Shown: positions 1-11,260 of the stretch, in pieces
Layout of the letters: each line of letters starts with the position of its first letter
How positions within the stretch are numbered: the first letter of the stretch is position 1
Source of the DNA: Leptodontidium sp. MPI-SDFR-AT-0119
Lineage: Eukaryota > Ascomycota > Leotiomycetes > Helotiales > Leptodontidiaceae
Direction: 5' to 3'
Length of the DNA stretch: 64,000 nt
Assembly: GCA_020726505.1 (NCBI GenBank)
Contig: JAHLEZ010000016.1
Location: forward strand, 124,001 to 188,000
Position numbers and translations under genes: made by a program
Notes under the pieces: generated by a model
What the model saw: only the letters and a program-made list of their open reading frames with translations
What the model was told of the DNA's origin: nothing
The model's database searches: none

Positions 1-686
1 GCGCTCGGCGTCCTGACTCAATTTTGCAACATTGGTGGTCAAGAAGACCTTCAAACCAAGTTTCGTTCTTTTCTAACATATAACGAGCCGAAGTAAGACT
101 ATCCAAAAAAAAAAAAAAAAAAAAATTTCCTGGTTGACAGTTTTTGCTAATACCTAACCTTTCATCTATCAGCCCTTATCCTCAGGCATTTGGCTTTCTC
201 GCCATAGGAAACACCCTCTTCGCCGTTGGCTGCTTCCTCGCTGCATTCGCACAGTTATTCCTCAAGCCTCGGTGGATCCTTCTCGGATTGTATCTGGGCG
301 TGATTCTGTTCTCCGTCCTCAGCACGACGATGACTGGCTACACAGGTATCACCATGTATCTCCTGCTCTTTTTATTCAACGCGGGGATCTTCTCTATCAC
401 GTTCACGATCTGCCTCCGAGGTATGGGGGAGCATACAAAGACCGCCGCGTCGATCATGACAATGGCGATCTCGGGCGGCGCGCCCTTTCCCATTATCCAA
501 GACATTGTTGCCAAGTCTCATGGAATCCGGCATGCCTTTTGCGTGAATGTGGCGCTCTTCTCGTTCGGTGCCATATTTCCGCTCTATCTGAACCTGGTCC
601 CGGCCGCACGGAAGCAAGTCGATTCTGTGAAGAATGAAGATCTAAATCATTCGCCTCGCGAACCGAGCCAAGGTAGTGTGACTTAA
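1..686 (+). CDS. MFS transporter, fucose/hexose permease (FHS) type, 5'-partial
   Basis: The 3' part of a plasma-membrane sugar-type transporter whose 5' end lies outside the window. Exon 1..92 (reads ALGVLTQFCNIGGQ) is joined across an intron at 93..172 to exon 173..686. The donor is GTAAGA and the acceptor ATCAG follows a CCTAAC branch site. The codon split by the intron gives Asn, so the phase holds. The intron contains a run of about 20 A. Visible traits: several hydrophobic helices, GMGEHTK between helices, and ISGGAPFPIIQ, typical of the C-terminal half of the FHS/FucP family. The protein ends with a short hydrophilic tail. A stop in each exon's extension makes splicing necessary. The substrate cannot be told. 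A Ty3/gypsy remnant starts right after the stop codon. Confidence 0.75.
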
Positions 687-711
687 TAGAAGCACTACGG
701 GCAATTATCTC

Positions 712-912
712 TCGTGTAGAGCGTGGATGGTTACCAAGATATTGGACTCCAGAATTACAAAGGATCGGCAAGGAAAGGTAAGATTGGAATACTACGTGAA
801 ATGGAAAAGCTACCCTCCTTCGTGGCGGCATCAACGTGATCTGATACCGGGTTGCGAAGCATTGCTCTATGATTCCCATGTGCAGCACCCGGAGAAGCCC
901 GTCACCGACTGA
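712..912 (+). pseudogene. Ty3/gypsy integrase chromodomain tail
   Basis: The frame reads ...VTKILDSR, LEYYVKWKSYPPS and HPEKP, the signature of the C-terminal chromodomain of fungal Ty3/gypsy chromovirus integrases, which normally read VEKILDSR / YLVKWKGY / HPEKP. The TWEPAENL segment is altered (SWRHQRDLIPG). Only the last 60 or so codons of pol remain. The purine tract and LTR start follow immediately, the normal 3' order of such an element. Everything upstream (gag, protease, RT, most of integrase) is missing, because the transporter gene ends directly before it. Confidence 0.7.
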
Positions 913-943
913 AGTATGGCGTCGCAGAAGCTCCTAGTTCTTT

Positions 944-952
944 AGGAGGGGG
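944..952 (+). other. Polypurine tract of gypsy element
   Basis: AGGAGGGGG lies three bases before the LTR start TGTCACGGG. This is the usual primer site for plus-strand DNA synthesis next to a 3' LTR. Confidence 0.55.
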
Positions 953-955
953 TAG

Positions 956-1362
956 TGTCACGGGACCACCCGCTTTGGCATCATGTGATCTCGGTTAAAT
1001 TCTTCAAAACGCGAGGAATAATTGATTCCTCGCGCTACGTCTTGTATCTAGAATCAATATATACCTTGACATCAAACCCTCACATTGCGGGTACCTTTTT
1101 GAATAGTCACCTACCTAAAACAGGGCACCTTTTATAGGTTTCACCTCACATCTTATTATCCTATATTAACCCAGGTATTCTATCAAGAGTACACTCGTTC
1201 TTCATAGTGTGCTAACTAATAATGGACCGTTGAGCGAATCTCTGTACCTGCGCATCAAACTAAATAACCGACATCCCTGCGAAGCAAAAGTCCCGTTGTA
1301 CAACTTCATATTTTACTTCATTACGAATAACTCATCCCAATTTACTCTACACTCGTCACAAT
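956..1362 (+). repeat. Ty3/gypsy 3' LTR (3' boundary uncertain)
   Basis: Begins TGTCACGGGACC right after the chromodomain tail and polypurine tract, so the 5' edge is well supported. The 3' edge is a guess: CTCGTCACA near 1362 ends in a suitable CA, but no second LTR or target-site duplication confirms it. It contains a strong hairpin at 1010-1034. Confidence 0.45.
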
Positions 1363-2056
1363 GCCCAATATCGGCACTTGATAGTTGGAACCTTAGGCCT
1401 TTGTATTCGTTTCCTAGGGAATCTATACAGAAGGCCATTTATTTTCGCTTCTATTATCAACCTATTTGTACCTATTCTGTTCCTCTTGAATTTTCACCAC
1501 GTTCTTAGAAGTTTTGAAAGCTTGAAAGTCGTGTGATACTAGGTAAAAATAGCCTAAATAAGCCCCCCCCTATTTCTTTTGGTTTGTCTTCAAAATTGGT
1601 AGAGTTACGTGCACGAGAAGTGGCAGGCCAGCAACCCACGAAATACTGCTCGGTTATACTTTCCGTGTAAATATTAAGGCCTGAGGCTACAACTTGTTAC
1701 AAGTGGCACAGATGGCCCATAAGGATTTAATTGACTGCCTTTAATCTTGTGGCTTAAACATAAAAGAAATGCAAGCATAGCTCTGTTTGACATGGAGTCT
1801 TTGCAATACTTTTGATTTATTGTCTTATTATAATATCTTCGGAACATCGTCAACTATATCACTGACTCTTGATCGCTTTGTCTGCCATCTAAGTAATGTT
1901 ATTTGAGAAGCCGAAGTATTTGGATGATTGATGCCTATCATTTGGGTTCGTAATATTACACATTTCTCTATTAGGTTAATAGCATCATCGACACGGTCTT
2001 GGCTTTTTCATGTGAATGCAAGGTTAGCGCAGCGTTGTCAATAGTGAAATGATATA
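1363..2056. other. No gene recognised
   Basis: AT-rich, with stops in all frames. I see no conserved motif or repeat other than short homopolymers. Confidence 0.5.
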
Positions 2057-2110
2057 AGTCCCCCCCCCCCCCCACCATTCCGATCACCCCCCCCATTCCG
2101 ATCACCTCGC
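2057..2110 (+). repeat. Left terminal inverted repeat, pogo copy 1
   Basis: AGTCC followed by about 14 C, then ACCATTCCGATCACC and a second CCATTCCGATCACC unit, ending CTCGC. It is complementary to 3856..3912. Confidence 0.8.
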
Positions 2111-2212
2111 TTAGCACACCGCTTTTTTACTTACCTACTTTTAATAATTAATAATTATCTTATTTTCTTATCGATTTTCTTGATTTTTAGAATATCAATT
2201 GAGACAATCATT

Positions 2213-3838
2213 ATACTAAAATACACCGAAGACGATATAGTTTTAGCTGTTAATGCGGTCGAAAATAGCAAGTCCTTATAGTGTGCCGCAAAAGAGTAGA
2301 GTATACTATACTCTACTCTCTATAGTTAATGTCACAATATAAACGCCCATTAACAAGCTACTAGTCATTTATAAAGGCTACCTACAGTGTTAAAAGAGCG
2401 TCTTACGCATTAGATTTTGACTTAGGAGACATTGGGGTTTAGTGTTACTTATACGCAAGTATAGCTTTTTAGGACCCGACTTTACGTACTTTAAGGAGAC
2501 CTTACACCACTCGGAAAACAATGGGTATATCAATTTTTTTAAGCGGAGTCTTACTCTTAATACTAAGAAGTAGTATTCTATTGATTCTGTACGTGTTAAT
2601 AATGTAACTACCGATGTTATTAGGCCTTAGTTCTACAAATTAAAGGTTCCAGCTATCAAGGCTATTCTACCTGAAAATCAATAAAATATAAATGAAGTAG
2701 GAATCATAGAAGGTTTTAGAGTTAATAGCTTAGTTATTAAACATGCGAAACAGCGTTTTGTTCAGCGGAAACAACCAAGTTCTCGGAATTAGACCTCATT
2801 TATTAAGTGTATCTCTATAATAGGCAAGAAAACGACTCCACTTATAATATATAAGGGGAAATTAGTTTAATAATAATAGTTTCTAGTAAATCTCAACGAA
2901 TTTAAGTCCTGGCAATTTATAATAACAGAGAATAAGTAGATAGACAATACTATTACATTAGAATAGCTAGAAAAAGTCTTTATTCCTTAAACACAACCAC
3001 ATGACAGAGAACCCCGCTTATTAGTCTTAGACGGCTATAGAAGTTATAAGACTACGGAATTTATGTGGAAGTGCTTAGAATATAACATATTTGTGTTGTT
3101 TTTACTTATATATACGTCACACGTCTTACAGCCTTTAGATTTATCTATTTTCTCTCCTCTTAAGGCATCCTACCGGAAACACCTTAATTTATTAGCATAC
3201 CTCACCAATTCTATATTAATTAGCAAGCGCAACTTTTTAATATACTATTATAAAGCACGCTAAGAGAGCTTAACGGCTATGAATATTAAAGCTAGTTAGA
3301 AAGCTACTAGCTTATAGCCAGTGAGTATAACAAAACCATTAATAAGCCGATTACTATTAGAGAATAGTAATCAGGAGCTAGAAACCGGTATTTCTAAGGA
3401 CCTTCAGACTACTAAGGAAGTGGAGGAATCATCAGTTATTTAGTCTACGCCGAAGGCTAATAAAGAATTCAGGTTACAACTCAACACTTTATCTAAATTA
3501 TTATATAACAACCCTCTAACACGTCGACTACTCTTTAAAAAAGCTATTAAGGCTTTCGATCAAAAGGACTTTGCTCTTAGCTAGGCAGATATAAAGATAT
3601 AGCAATTAGAGGCTAAATTAAATCAATTACAACCACGGAAAAAGCGGAAGGTGCAAACTAATCCAAATTCTAAGTTTATAGATATTCAGGCTATTTAAAG
3701 AGCTCAAATTACGGCTAGAGATCAAGAAATTGTACCTATTAATTCAGATTTAATAAGAGACAGATTTAATAAGAGATTCTAATACTATAGAAGATTATAT
3801 AGAAATTAAAACGTTATAAAGTTATTAAGTGTTATTTA
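2213..3838 (+). pseudogene. pogo/Fot-family transposase pseudogene, copy 1
   Basis: A relic of a DDE_1 transposase with an N-terminal Psq-type helix-turn-helix. The start codon is ATA here but ATG in copy 2. The N-terminus aligns with the copy 2 reading KYTKDDVVLALRAIKNGKS. Later landmarks are LVLDGY (second catalytic Asp retained, but the usual GH..H is now GY..Y) and VLQPLDLSIFSPLK (third catalytic Asp region). A basic stretch, RKKRKV, sits near the C-terminus. TAA and TAG replace Gln or Trp at many sites, as expected from CpA-to-TpA mutation by RIP. Few indels separate it from copy 2, so point mutation was the main damage. No activity is possible. Confidence 0.8.
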
Positions 3839-3855
3839 CAAGTAGTGATAAAATT

Positions 3856-3912
3856 GCGAGGTGATCAGAATGGGGGGGTGATCGGAATAGTGGGGGGGGG
3901 GGGGGGGGGACT
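3856..3912 (+). repeat. Right terminal inverted repeat, pogo copy 1
   Basis: GCGAGGTGATCAGAATGG, a G-rich stretch, a second GTGATCGGAAT unit, then a run of about 18 G and ACT. It mirrors the left end. Confidence 0.8.
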
Positions 3913-5020
3913 TATTGTACGCATTGTTTACTATTAATAATATCATGATATTATCGTGATAATATCATAACCATACACGTAATCTAATGTTATCATAATA
4001 TAAAACTCCCTTCTCAGATATCATAATAATCGAGAGTATCATCTGCACTTTGGCACTATCTACCCGTGTATTAGCCGTGTTCTTAAAATTTTAATGACTT
4101 TCTTGAATCTCCACCAATTGACTCAAGAATTGTACCATTAGAACCGCGCGAATCTCTACATAATCTTTGTACCTTACAATTATTTTTTACGTTGTGTTAT
4201 TGCTGTTTGTTTGGAAATATAAGAAACAATCTGATGATTGAGCTGCAGCATTGCAGCACCGGCATCATCAGCTTTAAGATCGAGAACGGAGAGTTATATC
4301 TAAAACAGTATAGCGAGCGGGAGCTATACCAGAAACAGTATAGTCTCGGCTAGACTATTCCTCTTTTGGATATCTAACTCAAAAGTTAAAATGTTAGCTC
4401 CAAAAGTGATCCATGATGCCGGCGATGCCGCAAAACCACGTCTAAGTTCAACACGAAACTACATCTACAATTATTTATAGAAATCTATGAATTAAACACG
4501 GAATTTGCTCAATTCGGCCGTGCGAACAAGCTGATAAAGCTTTTATCTTCATATCTTCATTCGTTGTGTTGCAATTAAGATCGTGTGGACGATGACATTT
4601 GTGGGTAGCGCTAAGGATGTTACCCAGCCAATATTCGAAACCAGACTCAACCTCCCCTGGAACGCCCAAATCTCTTCTACTAAGTTACTATAACGACGAT
4701 GATGACGATACTCCGCATGTCGGCTATGCAGCAAGATCGCAAGAGAGGAATGGGTGGTGGAGATGGTTATACACCTACAGGCTAAGGGGAGGCAGGAGAA
4801 GTAGTCAGGAGCCGGTAATAGAATTCTCTGAGAGTTAAGCGTGTTTCTTTTCGTTGAGTTGTAGCTATTCACCTAGCTGCACAAATTGGATTAAATTATG
4901 AAGCCTCATCACATGTAAATACTATTGAGATCGACGAATATCAATAATATATTATGATATATATGGTTTATTAACGATATGATAACAATACAATGCGTCG
5001 ATATCATCACAATAACCGTG
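3913..5020. other. AT-rich intergenic, no gene supported
   Basis: Open frames on both strands near 4475-4872 overlap each other and show no recognisable domain, so I did not call them. Short ATATC/GATAT palindromes around 3945-4025 and 4935-4980 are simple AT-rich sequence. Confidence 0.5.
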
Positions 5021-5024
5021 TGGA

Positions 5025-6110
5025 CTCAAAAAGTCAACCATATTATGGTTAGTACTACTGCCAGCGTTGGGTTAGCGTGGAAGGATGGTCGGCCCGAGCT
5101 TTGTCTTGCGAGTCTCCATCACTTGCAGCTGCAGCTTTTCCTCCTCCTCCCATTGGCCTTGTTTCCAAAACGTCGAGGCCAGGTTGTTCATGTTAGTCAG
5201 CGTAGAGGGATGATCTACACCACAGACTCTCTTCTCTATTTCGAGAACTTAAGTAATTGCATCCTCGGCCCCATTCCATCGTCCGTCTTCATAGAGACAC
5301 ATCCCATATCTTAACATAAGATCTATCTTGTATTTCCAATTTTTATCAACTAGTTCGGATTGTAGCGTAAAATGCACCGTGTGGCAAATATGTCCTCCAG
5401 ATACTTCTGTTTTTGTGATCTTCGTCCGGGAACACTTCTTCTAGCCGTACTAGTACTCTCCCCGTCGATTGAGCAAGTAATTTTTATTTCCAAAGCCAGT
5501 TCCGCATTGACAAATGTACCAACCGATGGAGATCAAGATCTAAGTCTGCGGGCCGTCTGCTGATAAAGGAGTGGGCGCTAAGCGTCCCAATCGCCTCCAT
5601 CTCTTTCTTACGTGACGGTCCCGGTGGAAGAAGTGATTGTGGAATGTCCTTTGGATCGATGCAACACATAAGTAACAAATAGTTAGCTGCGAGCGGATCG
5701 CGATGTCGGATCTGCTTGAATGAGATCAGCTATGTCGTAGTTACCGGGTTCTTCACGTTGCGATATCTTCCATAATCCTCGAACTCCTCGCTCAATAGCT
5801 TGATTACTTCCTCTTCTTGATTTGCCAAGAGCGAAAGATAATCTGCGAATGTGACCCCGTTTTCGTTGATATATGCGGCGGCCTGTACTATAGCTAGCGG
5901 CAGGTAAGTGAGCTCTTGAAGCAAGGTCTAGTATCTGACTAGTCGTTGACAAGACTCGGATTAATCAAACACTTCTGTAATAGCTGCATCGCTATATTTT
6001 CGCTCATCTCCGTTAATTGTACTGCATTTTGCTGTGCAAGCTTGACGGCCGTCTTCCTGTCGCGAGAGGTGAATAAAATACACCCTTTGATATTTGGATT
6101 TAAGGTTTAA
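5025..6110 (-). pseudogene. NLR-type NB-ARC/TPR pseudogene
   Basis: Minus-strand relic of a fungal STAND receptor, a likely self/non-self or stress sensor. Going down the strand: GCILFTSRDRKTAVKLAQQN (end of the nucleotide-binding core), then LQELTYLPLAIVQAAAYI (the GLPLA-type motif), then SFKQIR..DPLAANYL, CIDPKDIPQSLLP and DLHRLVHLS (winged helix), and finally CLYEDGRWNGAEDA and DHPSTLTNMNNLASTFWKQG (kinesin-light-chain TPRs). The frame shifts near 5950 and 5690. One stop sits where TTW is usual (TTT-stop-LISF), consistent with TGG to TAG. The P-loop region and the N-terminal effector are missing, and only about one and a half TPRs remain. Confidence 0.75.
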
Positions 6111-6184
6111 AGAATAGCCAGGAAAAGAGCAAGCTATATAGGGTAGTTGAAGATAGAGGATTAGTAGATTATTAAAAGCTCTTT

Positions 6185-6790
6185 TTACAGGCGCTGGGAA
6201 TCTGTATTATCGTATGCTACGTGCTTGTCGAGGTATGCTGTGATGACTTGGCTTAGATCTAGGGAGAGAGAGAGAGTGGGGTTTGCTAAAGAGGCTGCGA
6301 TCGACCTAGAGAGATCCTTGAGAGACCTGGTAATAGGATTGTCAGTGTATGAACCGCTATGCAAGATCCGCAGATAGCACTGACCTAGAAGCACCGTTGC
6401 GAGGTGTTCCAGCCTAGGATGCTGCTTGGAGAAGAGGCTTTGACGTGCGTAAGGTCCGGGACAGCGGGGTTGAAAGCGTTGACAGCTCGCGCAAAGCTCA
6501 CTTGCAGGAGGTATTGGAGAGAGTAAAAGCATAGAGCCAGAATGCCCTCAATGCGCCAGCATCTATGTTGGAGCTGTTTATCCCAACAAGTCGAGGTTTG
6601 GGATTAGCATTGGTGTTGGTGTTGGTGGTGGTGGTGGTGGTGGTGGTAGTGAGAGGTGCAAAGGACAAGACAGGACATGCAGACATCCATCGGCCGAAGC
6701 TACGAAGTCTTCCGCCGGATCGATCCCTGCATGAGGGTGAGCGAGAGAGCGATAAGAAGTCCTTATCGCCGAAGGCATCGACTAGTGATG
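6185..6790 (-). pseudogene. Broken hypothetical gene
   Basis: Two minus-strand frames look like one protein split by a frameshift near 6510. The upstream frame reads GRWMSACPVLS, a Thr/Asn-rich stretch coded by the GGT repeat, and GALRAFWLYAFTLSNTS. The downstream frame reads ELCASCQRFQPRCPGPYAR and HPRLEHLATVLLGQCYLRIL, continuing to a stop at 6185. The composition (Cys pairs, Leu-rich helices, few rare codons) looks like real coding sequence, but I do not recognise the family. It may instead be two separate spurious frames. Confidence 0.3.
6611..6648. repeat. TGG/GGT microsatellite
   Basis: About 12 units of TGG with two TGT variants. On the minus strand it would code poly-Thr or poly-Pro within the broken gene. 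Confidence 0.8.
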
Positions 6791-7148
6791 ACTTCGGGCG
6801 TCGGATCGGACTAAACTAAACAACTGCTTGTTCCAAGACCATCATCAAACTTGAAATGAAAGTATTGGACTTGGCTATATTCAGCCTACCATCGAGCTTA
6901 CGCAGACCTGTCCAGCACCCTCGACCTGTCACAAGGCGCCGTTATGTCAATCAGGCGGCCAGGCTGCTCGCTTTGGACGGCGGGGATGGCTAAGTGGCTG
7001 AGCACGGTTGTCTCCATCCACTACTTATGAATGAGAACAGCTCCTCAACTCTCAACTTTGGGAGCATCTACAGTACACCCCACCTTGGCGTTGATTAAGA
7101 TATTAAACCACAACTGCATGCGCAAGAGAATCAGCGCCCCCAGCAACA

Positions 7149-9687
7149 ATGATGAAGAGCAGCTTGGCCAAGAAACGCTTCTCGCTGCTGGGCAAGCCGG
7201 CCCCCAATGCGGACGCAGTGGTATGCGCAACCTTCTCTCCCCTCGACCGCTGTGGGTCAGCTCCAAATACCGCTCTCCGAAGTCTCGAGGGTCTCGACAC
7301 GAAGTCTGTTCCTTAGAGCACATGATCGCGGAATATACTCTATGCGCTCGTCTTAAAGCATTGGCTAACCCTTTCTTCCCAGCGTCTCTCTGGCGAAAAG
7401 GAGGCGGCCCCATCGTTGCTCTCTGCGACTACTGCTGTTCCCTCCATCGCAGAAGGATGCCCCTATGGCGTTGCCCCACCAGTTTACACTGCCGTTGACA
7501 GCCATGAATCTTCCGCTGGCCCTTCCATGGCAGACTTCGTCGGCAACTTTGCCAATCTAAAAATCGAAGCTGGCCTTCTCGATTTCCCCACTAACGACTT
7601 GGCTCTCGCTCATCTTAAAGTCCTCGAAGCCTTCTTCAGCCTCAAGGGTGAAGTCGGGTATACCGATGGTGTCTTTGAGCTGTGGGACAGCCGCGCTCCT
7701 GGCACTGCAGAGTCTATTGCTGGTGATGAAGTGGCCACACGTACAAGACTCGAGGCTTTGAGTAAGATCAGAGAGAAGAGGTGGGCGCTATATGTGGCGC
7801 GGGCTGTCGACCGTTTCGAGACTTGGTGGATGGGTTACCTTTCAAAGCTTGAACCAGACGCAGTGATGATGAAGGACACAGACATGGGTTTGAGAGGATA
7901 TACTCATTGGCCAAGAAGCGGAAAGTTGCAACACTGGAGACCTGAGATGCTTCCTCCATTGGATGTCCTCATGGTTTGGCATTCGTTTATGCTAAATCCG
8001 CGCAACTATCTTGAAGACTGTATTCGTTTTGGTCTTCGTGATCTTTGGAGTACGGGTTTCCCATGGGCTGCGATCAACTATTGTATAAGCACCAGCTTCA
8101 ACTACGAGGTTCCCGAAGCTGCTAAAGAAAATTGGACGAGATCTACTGGCCGAGCCTGGGACAACATTGATGATGTTGACATCAAGCACATTATGTGCCC
8201 AAGATGCAGCGCCGGTTGCGATATCCCGTGGACTACCTGTGGCTTGCCTGAAAATAATATCGATACATGGCAGCGGGGACTCTTCGGCAAAGGCTTTGGC
8301 GAGGCTGATTTCTCATTCTACTGCCAAAGCTGTGGCGGTGAAATAAACCATGACGCTCTCCGAGTTGCCAAATTCAAGAAGGATGCTGAGATGTTACTCC
8401 TGAGAGACTGGCCCATGGGTGGTACCATCCTCCACGGAAAGAGCGGTGTTCCAAGGAGTATTCCCGATACAGATTGGAACTCATTCGGCGGTACATTTCC
8501 CAACAGGCTGGTCAAGCGCGAGCTCCGTACCAAGATCGTCGAACTTCTTCCCAGATATGCGGGCCGTGGTTACAATTCCATGACTGATGTTCGATCAATG
8601 ATCGAGACGGCCATCTCTAATCCGGATGTTGTCCGAAAGATTAACCGCAAGCTTGCAACCGGTCGCGGCGGCAAATGTACCCCCGAAGATCGTCTCGCCA
8701 TCCGCAAAATGATGGCCCGCTACTGGGACAACAGCAAACCCTTCAGCATGGATCTCGGCGGAGCCGTAATCCGCCAAGGCACCTTCATCGACAAAATGCA
8801 CGGCCTCGACTGGCTGCACTCTCCCACCGCCACAACCACCATGTCCCGCCTCCTCCTAAAATATGACCGCTTCTTCCGCATCATGGCCACCAACCCCGCC
8901 CAGACCGCCGTCCCGACCCTCGACGTCGACCTTGCCTGGCACACGCACCAACTCTCACCTCGCGCCTACTTCGCCCACAGTATCTCGCACACCGGCGGCC
9001 AGCGCTTTATCGACCACGATGACAAGATTGAGGAGTCGAACTTGGCCGACGGCTTTGAGTGGACGAGCAGGATGTATGAGAAGAACTATAATGCGGTGTA
9101 TAGCGAGTGCACGTGCTGGTACTGCGAGGCAATACGCGTGAAGCATGTTAGTTCTGTCTCGAGATTTGTTGGGGCGAGCAAGCATGACAAGATCACGGAT
9201 GAGTTTTATAATTCTGGCGCTGCGAATTTCTGCCCCCCTGCAAAGTCCGCTCATATATCATCGCATAACGCGGGTACCGACGGACAACAGCAAGACGAGC
9301 TTACAGATCCGGGAGACTTTCCGTGCGGTAAGGGAAGCGGAGCTTGAAGAGGCGTACCAGAAGGCTTGTAAGCGCGCCGCGAAGAAAGGGAGACCGATGC
9401 CACGGAAGGAGCAGTATAGTCAAGAGTATTGGGGATACCATTATCCGTATTACTACCCGTATATGGGTGCCTACCTTTGGATGACGCCAGGGTTGTACTA
9501 CTATCCGATGTACATACCTTGTGAGGTAGGTATGTACGGAACGTGCGCTGCAGGTACCTGTTCTGGAGCGGGAGGGTGTGGAGGGGCTGGGGGGTGCGGT
9601 GGAGGTTGCGGAAGCGCTGCGGGTGGTTGTGGAGGTGGAGGAGGTGGCGGATGTAGTGGAGGATGTGGAGGATGTGGAGGCTCTTAA
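7149..9687 (+). CDS. Glycine-rich domain-containing (GRDP-like, DUF1399) protein, one frameshift
   Basis: Exon 7149..7220 (start MMKSSLAKKRFSLL), intron 7221..7382 (GTATGC donor, CTAAC branch, CCCAG acceptor), then exon from 7383. The body matches the fungal/plant GRDP-like family. It has two 'WH' motifs, PLDVLMVWHSFMLNP near residue 215 and DVDLAWHTHQLSP near 539. It also has a CPRC...C pair near 294 and a CTCWYCEA segment. As written the frame stops at 9347 (678 aa). A frame one base over continues directly with AYQKACKRAAKKGRP, a Tyr/Pro stretch (YYYPYMGAY) and a Gly/Cys-rich tail to 9687, the usual family ending. Removing one G from GGG at 9272-9274 would join them (791 aa). A 46-nt intron with a weak GTCCGC donor could also join them but would delete conserved AHISSHNA. 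The biochemical function of the family is unknown. Confidence 0.75.
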
Positions 9688-9689
9688 GA

Positions 9690-10177
9690 TTTCTCTAACG
9701 TAGTAATTTAACAATGTTACTTGTCGTCGGCTTGTTATATTTCTTAATTTAACTTTTTCTTAATAACCTCTAAATCGACGTCTTTAAACAATATTACTAG
9801 ACTAAATCTTACTACTTGAATTTTGAAAAATACAAAACCGGATCCTTAAGGAAAAACTACCACTTATCCTTTAAAAGTTAGAATACCAAAGGAAAGTTAC
9901 GTCAAGCCAGAAGGACAGGACACGTAAAAGTAAGCTCTAATGAAGTGCTTTCCGCGTTGTAAAGTAAAGCGGGATGTTATTAGAAGTATTTCCTTATACA
10001 ACTTTTATAAGATTTCTCTAACTTATATTATAAAAGCTATAAGTAATACTAGTACCGCCCACTGGTCTAAGAGGCCTCCTATCTTATTTAAAAATAAGGT
10101 AGGGAAAATAGTAGTAAAGTAGTAAGGAACTTCCTAACTATTTACTAGCGTGGACTACCCCTACGGACCGTGCCTTA
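9690..10177. other. Start of RIP-type AT-rich block, no gene
   Basis: Abrupt fall in GC after the GRDP-like gene. No intact frame was seen. A short frame at 9940-10122 has no recognisable domain. Confidence 0.5.
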
Positions 10178-10331
10178 TGTGACGATTGCACTCTAGACGG
10201 GTAATATTAAGACAGTACTCTCATTCTTAGGACAATAGATACAGAAGAAGGACAGCTGTAGCTAACCCCTATATCCTCAAAGCTAAAACACTAGCCCCTA
10301 AACACGTGACGTCAGTACTAAGACCGTCATA
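10178..10331 (-). repeat. Left LTR (3' LTR of the minus-strand element)
   Basis: 154 bp and the same length as the right LTR. Most differences between the pair are C/T or G/A, as RIP would give. Confidence 0.8.
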
Positions 10332-10489
10332 TTACCCCCCCCTCCTAAAAAGCTCGTCTCGAGCGCTCAAGTATAAAAAATATTCCTTTGCTAAGTATTT
10401 AGATAGTCTAGATCGTCCGAGTCTAAGTCGTTGTCGTAGGCGCTGTCGTTTAGAGTAGTAATAGTAACCTTGCCGGTATTATTAATGTA

Positions 10490-11260
10490 TAGTCTCAACT
10501 TGTAGTCTTTAACTTAATGGCCTAGAAGTCCGTATCGTACACACAAACTATTAGCCCTAAATTATTATTTAAGCTCTAGGGAGACTAAGCGAGCGCGTAG
10601 GGCGGCGGTAGTATTAATTGCTTTAATAGTTATAGCGTTGACGTTTATTAGCTCGCCGTGCTAATAGTTATTAGTGTTATAGTATAAAGAGGAAGAAGGG
10701 TTATAGAGAATAAACAGGGCAGAGTTAAAAGAATGGCCGGTTAGTTACTATATAATTCGTATAAAATTAAAGTACTTGCGAGGAAGGTTTAGCTGCTAAG
10801 TAAGCCGATTGCGTAGTATAGAATTCAAGCCGTTCCGAAAGGCGAAGATCTTATTAACGTCTAGTTAGTCTTAACCTCGAGCCTCGTACAGGACTCGTTT
10901 AAACTTAGCTATATAGGCATAGAGAGAGTCGGTGCCTTATTTAAGAGTATATAGCTTGTCCTCCGCTTTCTACACCTTATTCGGGTTGTTATAGACACGC
11001 GTAAGCTAGTCGAGTATTATATTATAGTCATGAGATAACTCGTCGGCTTAAGAGAGTTAAGGTAGGACTATTACTTAAACGTGGCTTTCGAGGTTAAGGT
11101 ACACGTAATAGAATTATGTTATAGAGTGCCTAATAGCTTCGCCGTTTACTTGTAGCTTTGCCTTAATCGAGGGGAGCCACGTATTGTACTTGTGGGCTTG
11201 TTCGTTGAATTTTTCGGGGTCAAGTAGAGAGGGTTTTGGTTTTAAAGGGGTATAAGTCGT
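10490..11260 (-). pseudogene. Ty3-like gag pseudogene with zinc knuckle
   Basis: Minus-strand frame with the retrotransposon-gag pattern: LDPEKFNEQAHKYN, then YDNPNKVQKAEDKLYTLK, TDSLYAYIAKFKRVLYEARG and RNRLT-stop-QLNLPRKY. Towards the C-terminus is CVRYGLLGH-stop-VKDYKL (about 10503-10548). This is a CCHC zinc knuckle in which two Cys have become Tyr (TGC to TAC) and a Gln has become a stop. Other Gln codons are also TAA/TAG. Gag coats the RNA and builds the particle. A gag-only element would depend on a partner for RT and integrase. Confidence 0.7.

Larger units (their letters stand above)
2057..3912 (+). mobile_element. pogo/Fot-like DNA transposon, copy 1 (RIP-inactivated)
   Basis: A 1856-bp element bounded by TA on both sides (2055-2056 and 3913-3914), the target-site duplication of the Tc1/pogo superfamily. 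The terminal inverted repeats of about 54-57 bp start AGTCCCCCC and run into a long C tract followed by two tandem copies of CATTCCGATCACC. The matching end is 3856..3912 with a G tract. The interior encodes a transposase on the plus strand that is full of stops. A second copy of the family lies at 25315..27103 with the same ends and gene order. Confidence 0.85.

Noticed and set aside
4549..4872. 107-codon minus and 79-codon plus frames
   Set aside because: They overlap on opposite strands, carry low-complexity Asp or His runs and match nothing I know.
7031..7498. 155-codon plus-strand frame
   Set aside because: Spans the first exon, intron and second exon start of the GRDP-like gene in the wrong phase, and has no domain.
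8955..9254. 99-codon minus-strand frame
   Set aside because: Antisense to the GRDP-like body in GC-rich coding sequence. Typical shadow.
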